This document shows, one piece after another, positions 60,973-64,000 of a stretch of 64,000 bases of DNA. The stretch covers positions 1 through 64,000 of the forward strand of contig NZ_JAFNME010000016.1 in NCBI RefSeq assembly GCF_017368815.1. The letters are read 5' to 3'. Under the pieces are notes generated by a model, which searched no databases, was not told the origin of the DNA, and saw only the letters and a list, made by a program, of their open reading frames with translations. The translations under genes were made by a program, and so were the position numbers. This DNA is from Comamonas denitrificans (GTDB lineage: Bacteria; Pseudomonadota; Gammaproteobacteria; Burkholderiales; Burkholderiaceae_C). Numbering within the stretch: position 1 is the stretch's first letter; every line of letters begins with the position of its first letter.

Positions 60973-62586
60973 TTAACGCTGCTCGTGCACCTGGGTGCCT
61001 TTCTCTGTGCTAATGGTGTATTTGGCTGAAAACGCTTTGCTGGATTGCGCTTCTAGCTCTTGTTCCCATAGCACAAAACCTGGCTGGCCATTCCATTCGG
61101 TGCTGGTGGCGTTGGGGCTAAAGCTGGTTTGCACCCGAATGGCGGCGTTTTTGGCCACCGGCGCTGCCTCCAACACTTGCAGCACGATGGGCTGGCGGTG
61201 GCGGTTTTCGACGCTGAAGCGGTGCTCGATGCTGCGTTCGCTGCGGCCCTGCATAAAGCCTGCGGTATCGGTCAGCTCTTTGACCGGTTCGGTGCGCACC
61301 ACGATGCGATCGTCGCGGCCAAAGGACAGGCCCAGGCGCTCGAAATCGCTCGATTGCGGGTCAAACCGGGTTTGGCCCACGTTGGCCTGGTTCCGCTCCA
61401 GGGCCATGGGGCCCGCGGGCCAATCGCCGGACAGTTTGGGCAATTGGGCCACCAGCCAGGCGTGGGGCTCGCGCATGGGGGTGGTGCGTGCCACCAGCAC
61501 GGCAGGCACTTGTTCGGCACTGAGCGACAAGGTGACGCGCTCCCCGCCCGAGGGGATGCTCACCTTTTGCGGCAGGGCAAACTGGGTGGCGTAGGCCCCC
61601 TCGGTGGCTACGGCCTCAAAGCTGGGCAGGGGGGCAGCATCGGCGCTGGCGGCTTTGCGCAGCGCTGGCGCTGGTGCCGACAGGGCCACCATGGGGGCGC
61701 TGGCCATGTTCATTTCGGCCTGCGCAGCTGGCGGCGGTGGCACATCCAGCGTCCAGGGGCGCGGCAGTGGCCCTTGGCTGGCGGCCAGCGGCTGGCCGGT
61801 GGACAGGGTCAGCGCCACGCCGCGCCAATCTTCGCCGGTGGTTTGTGCCACCAGGGCCAGGCGCTCCAGCTCCACGGTGGCGGTCTCGGTATTGAGCCGG
61901 GCGCGGTAGCTGGGCCCCCAGCTGGGGCCGCGCACTTGGTAGTGCAGGTGGATGTCGGCGGCGTTGGCGCTGGCCAAGGTCACGCGCACCATGGCCACTT
62001 GCTCAGATTGCACGCTGCCTTGCTCGGCCTGGATGCGCTCCAGCGCCTGTTGGCGCTCTTCCAAGCTGCGCTGGGCGCGGGCCAGTTGGGTGAGGGTATC
62101 GACCGCTGAGCGGCGCAGGGCTTGGGCTTTGGCCCCAATCTGGGGGGGCGGCGGCAGCCCTTGGGTGCCTGGGGCTGCGCCAGCTTGGGTGGTTAGCCAG
62201 GTGTGGGCCAGCTCCAGCCCTTGGACCTCGGCTTGGGCGCGGGCCACATCGTCCTGGGCGCTGCGTATGCGCTCGGCCACGGCACTGTCGCAGCCGGTGG
62301 CAATGCGCCGCTCCAGGGTTTGCACATTCACTTCGCCAATGCGCACGCTGCGGTCGCTGCGCACTTGCAGGCTGCGGGGATCGAGTTGGGCGGGCAGGCA
62401 GGCAAAGACGGCTTGCGTGCTGCCCGCAGGCAGGCGCAAGACGCGCTCGACCGAGGCCACGCCAGGGTAGAGCGTGACCGCGCGGATGGTTGAAGCCGGT
62501 GTGGCTGGAGCGCCTGCCGCCAAGGCGGTGGAAGTGATGGCCACCAAGGCGGCGGCACCCCCAGCGTAACGAAAGCAAGACAGCAT
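60973..62586 (-). CDS. DUF4139 domain-containing periplasmic protein
   Basis: A 537-aa secreted protein from ATG 62586 with a signal peptide (MLSCFRYAGGAAALVAITST, cleavage near ALAAGA). The N-terminal DUF4140-like part has VTLYPGVASVERVLRLPAGS, then a coiled segment (ARAQAEVQGLELAHT...EERQQALERIQAEQ), then the DUF4139 beta-rich domain from about residue 190 (YQVRGPSWGPSYRARLNTET). Members of this 'mucoidy inhibitor A' group have no settled function. It follows the enoyl-CoA hydratase gene on the same strand with an 80-base gap. Confidence 0.85.
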   Translation of the reverse strand: MLSCFRYAGGAAALVAITSTALAAGAPATPASTIRAVTLYPGVASVERVLRLPAGSTQAVFACLPAQLDPRSLQVRSDRSVRIGEVNVQTLERRIATGCDSAVAERIRSAQDDVARAQAEVQGLELAHTWLTTQAGAAPGTQGLPPPPQIGAKAQALRRSAVDTLTQLARAQRSLEERQQALERIQAEQGSVQSEQVAMVRVTLASANAADIHLHYQVRGPSWGPSYRARLNTETATVELERLALVAQTTGEDWRGVALTLSTGQPLAASQGPLPRPWTLDVPPPPAAQAEMNMASAPMVALSAPAPALRKAASADAAPLPSFEAVATEGAYATQFALPQKVSIPSGGERVTLSLSAEQVPAVLVARTTPMREPHAWLVAQLPKLSGDWPAGPMALERNQANVGQTRFDPQSSDFERLGLSFGRDDRIVVRTEPVKELTDTAGFMQGRSERSIEHRFSVENRHRQPIVLQVLEAAPVAKNAAIRVQTSFSPNATSTEWNGQPGFVLWEQELEAQSSKAFSAKYTISTEKGTQVHEQR

Positions 62587-62666
62587 GGTGAGCCTTTCTT
62601 GGAAAGCCGCCATGCTAATCAATTGCGCCGGCTTTGCCTTGGCTTATTACGCTTTGGAACGTGCGT

Positions 62667-63434
62667 TCAGCAGCCGCTGAAGTCGGGGCGGCGTTTCTGC
62701 ATAAACGCCGAGAACGCTTCTTTGGCCGCCGGGCCGCGCAGCAGTTGGCCAAAGGTGTGGCCTTCTTCCTCGATGCGCTGCAGCGTGGCCGCTTGCTGGC
62801 CTTGCTTCATTAGGCGCTTGGTGGCCACCAGCGATGCCAAGGGTTTGGCGGCCAGTTTTTTGGCTTGGGCCTGGGCGTAGGCGTTGCATTCGGTGGGCGG
62901 CAGCACGCGATTGACCAGGCCCACCTCGAGTGCGGCCTCGGCCATGAAGGGCTCGCCCAGCAAGAGGGCTTCGGCGGCGCGGTGGTAGCCCAGCATTTGC
63001 GGCAGCAGCAGGCTGGAGGCGGCCTCGGGGCACAGGCCCAGGTTCACAAAGGGCAAAGAGAAGGCCGCGTTGTCACCCGCATAGACCAAATCGCAGTGCA
63101 GCAGCAGCGTGGTGCCAATGCCCACGGCCGGGCCGCAAACGGCGGCCAGCATGGGTTTGCTAAAGCCCACCAAGGCCCGAAGGAACTGAAAGACCGCTGC
63201 TTCTTCGTTGGCCGGTGGGTTGTTTAAAAAATCGCCAATATCGTTGCCCGCGCTAAAGACGGTGACATCACCCTGAAACACCAGCACGCGCGTGGCCGCG
63301 TCGGCATCGGCGGCGGTCAGCGCCTGGGTCAGCTGGGCGTACATGGCTTCGGTGAAAGAGTTTTTCTTCTCCACGCGGTTGAAGGTGATGGTGGTGACAC
63401 CGGCTTCGGTGTGGATGAGGAGGTCTTGGTGCAT
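62667..63434 (-). CDS. Enoyl-CoA hydratase/isomerase family protein
   Basis: A 255-aa crotonase-fold protein. The oxyanion-hole segments are VTVFSAGNDIGDFLN and AAVCGPAVGIGTTLLLHCDL; the second acidic residue is in VNLGLCPEAASSLLLP. Crotonases hydrate or isomerise enoyl-CoA thioesters in fatty-acid or aromatic-acid degradation; the isomerase (PaaG/ECI) possibility is open. It starts 6 bases after the thioesterase stop, so the two form an operon. Confidence 0.9.
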   Translation of the reverse strand: MHQDLLIHTEAGVTTITFNRVEKKNSFTEAMYAQLTQALTAADADAATRVLVFQGDVTVFSAGNDIGDFLNNPPANEEAAVFQFLRALVGFSKPMLAAVCGPAVGIGTTLLLHCDLVYAGDNAAFSLPFVNLGLCPEAASSLLLPQMLGYHRAAEALLLGEPFMAEAALEVGLVNRVLPPTECNAYAQAQAKKLAAKPLASLVATKRLMKQGQQAATLQRIEEEGHTFGQLLRGPAAKEAFSAFMQKRRPDFSGC

Positions 63435-63440
63435 GGCGCT

Positions 63441-64000
63441 TTATTCCTTGTAGTAAACGATTTGGTGGCTGGTGGCCAGCAGCTGGCCTTGGGTGTCCCA
63501 GATTTGGGCAGTTTGGTCGAAAAATCCGTTGCGCAGCGCCTGCGCGTCGGCCTGGCCCAGCACATGGGCACTGCCCTGGGCGGCCAGCTGGGCGCTGTCG
63601 GCGTGAAAGTACACCGTGAACGACACCGTGCCGGCGGGCACGATGCGGGCGCGGCGCAGCCAAACGCGCGGGAAGAAGACATCGCACAGCGCCGCCAGGC
63701 TGGCAAAGTCCAGCGGCCGGGGCGGTTCGTCGCGCACCCACAGCTGGCTTTGCGTGGGGTGCAGGCTGTCGTCCCATACGCTGGGCAGGTTGCCGCTGAT
63801 GGCCCGCCAGTCGTAGCGCTGCAGCCAGGTCATGGCGCGGCGCACGTCCACGCTGGGGCAATCGGCGGCGGCCGGTACGGTGGGGGCCGCCACGGCATCG
63901 GCGCTGAAGGTGGCCCGGCGCACGGCGGTGACCACGGTGGCGGTGGTGGTGATTTCCTCTTGCCCGCTGGCATTGGTTTGGCGCAGCTCCACCACCCAAT
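63441..64000 (-). CDS. TesB-like thioesterase family protein (N-terminus outside the window)
   Basis: At least 186 codons are visible; the frame continues beyond the window's right edge, so the gene is partial at its 5' end. The C-terminal hotdog half has WLQRYDWRAISGNLPSVWDD, PLDFASLAALCDVFFPRVWL and ATSHQIVYYKE at the terminus, typical of acyl-CoA thioesterase II-like double-hotdog proteins. The likely role is release of fatty acids from CoA. It is the first gene visible of an operon with the enoyl-CoA hydratase. Confidence 0.85.
   Translation of the reverse strand, partial: WVVELRQTNASGQEEITTTATVVTAVRRATFSADAVAAPTVPAAADCPSVDVRRAMTWLQRYDWRAISGNLPSVWDDSLHPTQSQLWVRDEPPRPLDFASLAALCDVFFPRVWLRRARIVPAGTVSFTVYFHADSAQLAAQGSAHVLGQADAQALRNGFFDQTAQIWDTQGQLLATSHQIVYYKE

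Overview
The window is one stretch of a high-GC betaproteobacterial chromosome, most likely from the order Burkholderiales, family Comamonadaceae. The evidence is the gene order hslVU followed by the division and cell-wall (dcw) cluster, the DUF484-xerC pair, a DksA with a single zinc-finger cysteine, and short AT-rich 'atagctg(c/t)ttgcgctt' tracts that I associate with this family from memory. I cannot name the genus. I see no tRNA, 5S/16S/23S rRNA or CRISPR array. One structural RNA, the RNase P RNA gene rnpB, lies at 28709-29143.

Layout. 1-6402 (minus strand): tamB (runs off the edge), tamA, a CoxE-like VWA protein, a GNAT acetyltransferase, a MoxR ATPase and a DUF1841 protein. 6454-10692 (minus) is an accessory island: an AAA_14/DUF4143 ATPase with four 22-bp iterated repeats upstream, then a 966-aa MmeI-like restriction-modification enzyme. 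10752-14634: an OmpR-type two-component system divergent from a lipid A phosphoethanolamine transferase, with a near-perfect inverted repeat between them. 14634-25163: azlCD amino-acid exporter, P-type cation ATPase, LysE exporter, trmL, comF, a BioC-like methyltransferase, a Sco1 copper chaperone, a Bcr/CflA drug exporter and mpl. 25269-33496: a PAS-GGDEF-EAL protein, cysK, rnpB, a Nudix/metallo-beta-lactamase fusion, an S4-domain pseudouridine-synthase relative without the catalytic Asp, DUF484 and xerC. 33664-39106: CobW GTPase, dksA, a STAS-domain protein, hslV and hslU.

39215-57332 is a complete dcw cluster in the order rsmH-ftsL-ftsI-murE-murF-mraY-murD-ftsW-murG-murC-ddl-ftsQ-ftsA-ftsZ-lpxC. 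Many junctions overlap by 1-7 bases (GTGA, ATGA, TAATG), so translation is probably coupled. mraZ is absent: an intrinsic terminator and a TTG-start rsmH occupy its usual place. MurE, MurF, MraY, MurD, MurG, MurC and Ddl make and assemble the peptidoglycan precursor; FtsL, I, W, Q, A and Z form the divisome; LpxC commits to lipid A. Mpl (23760) recycles wall peptides, and the lipid A modification locus and TamAB also act on the envelope.

57357-64000: a 58-aa membrane protein, a beta-hydroxyacid dehydrogenase, an Atm1-type ABC exporter, two thioesterases, a DUF4139 protein and an enoyl-CoA hydratase.

The less ordinary signals are: the phased 22-bp repeats next to the MmeI-like enzyme; two copies of a 162-164 bp palindromic element placed at stop codons of convergent genes, with a covarying central hairpin; a family of short AT-rich repeats that also occurs inside reading frames (MmeI-like gene, Nudix-MBL gene, murE, murC, possibly the murD N-terminal extension); and the pseudouridine-synthase relative lacking its catalytic residue.
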